Positions 51,961 through 52,960 of a stretch of DNA of 52,960 nt are shown here, piece by piece (position 1 is the stretch's first letter; each line of letters opens with the position of its first letter). The notes beneath the pieces are model-generated. The model searched no databases. It was not told where the DNA came from and saw only the letters and a program-made list of their open reading frames with translations. The stretch is taken from the NCBI GenBank assembly GCA_018780645.1, contig JADMJJ010000030.1:1-52960 (forward strand). Direction: 5' to 3'. This stretch comes from Burkholderiaceae bacterium. GTDB lineage: Bacteria; Pseudomonadota; Gammaproteobacteria; Burkholderiales; Burkholderiaceae_C. The translations under genes and the position numbers were made by a program.

Positions 51961-52860
51961 CTACCCTTTGATCGCGCCGGCCACCAGACCGCGCGTGAAA
52001 TGCCGGCCGGCCAGCAGATACACCGCCAAGGTCGGCAGGGCCGCCAGCAGGGCCGCGGCCATCTCGACGTTGTACTGGCGCACCCCGCCCTCGCCGCTGG
52101 CGCCCAGCTGGGCCAGGGCCGCGGTGACGGGCCGGCTGTCGCTGCTGGTGAACACCAGGCCGAACAGATACTCGTTCCAGATCGTCGTGAACTGCAAGAT
52201 CACCACCACAACGAACACCGGCTTGGACAGCGGCAGCACGATGCGCGTGAACAGCGCCCAGAAGCCCGCGCCATCGACGCGCGCCGCACGCAGCAGCTCG
52301 TCCGGAAAGCCGAGGTAGTGGTTGCGGAAGAACAGCGCCAGAGGCAGGCTGTAGATCACATGGATGGCGATCAGCACACCCAGCGACTTGTTCAAGCCCA
52401 GCTTGGCCAGGCTGATGGCCAGCGGCAGCAGATAGACCTTGATCGGCAGGAACAGCGCCACCAGCAGCAGCACAAACACCAGTTCGCTGCCGCGAAAGCG
52501 CAGCTTGCACAGGACGAAGCCGTTCAGCGCCGCCAGCAGGCTGGACAGCGCCACCACCGGCACGGCCAGCAGCAGGCTGTTCTTGAAGCCGCCGCCCAGC
52601 GCGTTCCAGGCCTCGCGCCAGGCGTCCAGATCGGGTGCCCGCGGCCAGCCCAGAAAGCCGCCCTGCTGCAGCTCGGCCGCGCTCTTGAACGAGTTCAAGA
52701 GCATGAACAGCAGTGGCATCGCGAAGTAGATGGCGAACAGCGCCAGCAGCGCATAGATCAATCCGCGCCGGAGCATCACAGGCGAACGATGGGCCGTTCC
52801 CGAGTTTGCCTGCCCCCCTCGGGGGGCCTGATGTGGAACGGCAGGTATGGGGGCCCTCAT
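51961..52860 (-). CDS. Sugar ABC transporter permease (MalG-type)
   Basis: This 299-residue permease has six hydrophobic segments and the EAA loop (DELLRAARVDGAGFWALFTRIVLP, in part). The ATG at 52860 overlaps the stop of the upstream permease (ATGA) and has GGAG 6 nt before it. The first 28 residues (up to Met29 at 52776) are not typical of the family. They include the coding of a GC hairpin, GCCCCCC/GGGGGGC at 52812-52827. If Met29 is the real start, the segment is intergenic, but the Shine-Dalgarno favours 52860. Confidence 0.9.
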   Translation of the reverse strand: MRAPIPAVPHQAPRGGQANSGTAHRSPVMLRRGLIYALLALFAIYFAMPLLFMLLNSFKSAAELQQGGFLGWPRAPDLDAWREAWNALGGGFKNSLLLAVPVVALSSLLAALNGFVLCKLRFRGSELVFVLLLVALFLPIKVYLLPLAISLAKLGLNKSLGVLIAIHVIYSLPLALFFRNHYLGFPDELLRAARVDGAGFWALFTRIVLPLSKPVFVVVVILQFTTIWNEYLFGLVFTSSDSRPVTAALAQLGASGEGGVRQYNVEMAAALLAALPTLAVYLLAGRHFTRGLVAGAIKG

Positions 52861-52960
52861 CCCGCACTCCGCAGCCGGCGCTGGCGCGCATAGACGTAGG
52901 GCACTGCCACCGACAGCACCATCATCAGCAGCACCATGGCGCTGGCCGCACCCAGGCCCA
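52857..52960 (-). CDS. Sugar ABC transporter permease (MalF-type), C-terminus only
   Basis: The last 33 residues of a permease are present (GLGAASAMVLLMMVLSVAVP, then a basic tail YARQRRLRSAG). The gene runs off the right edge. The stop TGA overlaps the start of the MalG-type gene. The hydrophobic last helix and the position before MalG make the MalF role likely. Confidence 0.8.
   Translation of the reverse strand, partial: GLGAASAMVLLMMVLSVAVPYVYARQRRLRSAG

Overview
This window is GC-rich and densely coded. It has short intergenic gaps and many TGATG or ATGA gene overlaps. Two proteins end in PEP-CTERM sorting tails. The window also carries an IcmF-type fused mutase, an assimilatory nitrate operon led by an ANTAR-type leader, and several TonB-dependent receptors. 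Together these suggest a free-living betaproteobacterium of the order Burkholderiales, perhaps the Roseateles/Paucibacter/Rubrivivax group; the genus is an inference. I see no rRNA, tRNA, insertion sequence, prophage or CRISPR array.

Region 1 (1-6.8 kb, minus strand) is nitrate assimilation. A NasT-like ANTAR regulator is followed by a leader RNA and then nrtA-nrtB-nrtD-nirB-nirD. The leader holds two hexaloop hairpins and an overlapping terminator, so the regulator and its RNA target lie side by side. Region 2 (6.9-13.2 kb, minus) pairs a DsbA-like oxidoreductase with a secreted, cysteine-rich, ricin-B-like protein, and adds a large PEP-CTERM beta-strand repeat protein. Region 3 (13.2-18 kb) holds a membrane hybrid kinase and a LuxR-type regulator that converge on a shared CTAG stop, a small secreted protein, and a second PEP-CTERM protein. 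Region 4 (18-34.5 kb) holds IcmF, an SMR-family exporter, a signalling run on the minus strand (diguanylate cyclase, cytosolic hybrid kinase, FliA-type sigma factor, membrane hybrid kinase), a 3-hydroxyacyl-CoA dehydrogenase, a TonB receptor, and a yybP-ykoY manganese riboswitch in front of a UPF0016 Mn exporter.

Region 5 (34.8-38.1 kb) has an ArsR-type regulator facing a shortened P450 and an ABM-fold monooxygenase, with an inverted-repeat operator in their 52-bp gap, followed by a lactonase of the 6-phosphogluconolactonase type. Region 6 (38.2-52.96 kb) looks like a chitin/N-acetylglucosamine uptake locus. It holds a carbohydrate-type TonB receptor, a GH19 chitinase, a second TonB receptor, a NagX-like membrane acetyltransferase, a GntR regulator, and a sugar ABC transporter that runs off the right edge. 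Two paralogous OmpR-type two-component systems are embedded here. Each is divergent from a TonB-receptor operon and each is preceded by the same PmrA/QseB-like box at the same distance from an apparently leaderless start.

The strongest leads are the twin two-component/TonB modules with shared operators, the ANTAR leader, the DsbA plus ricin-like pair, and the ArsR/atypical P450/ABM cassette.
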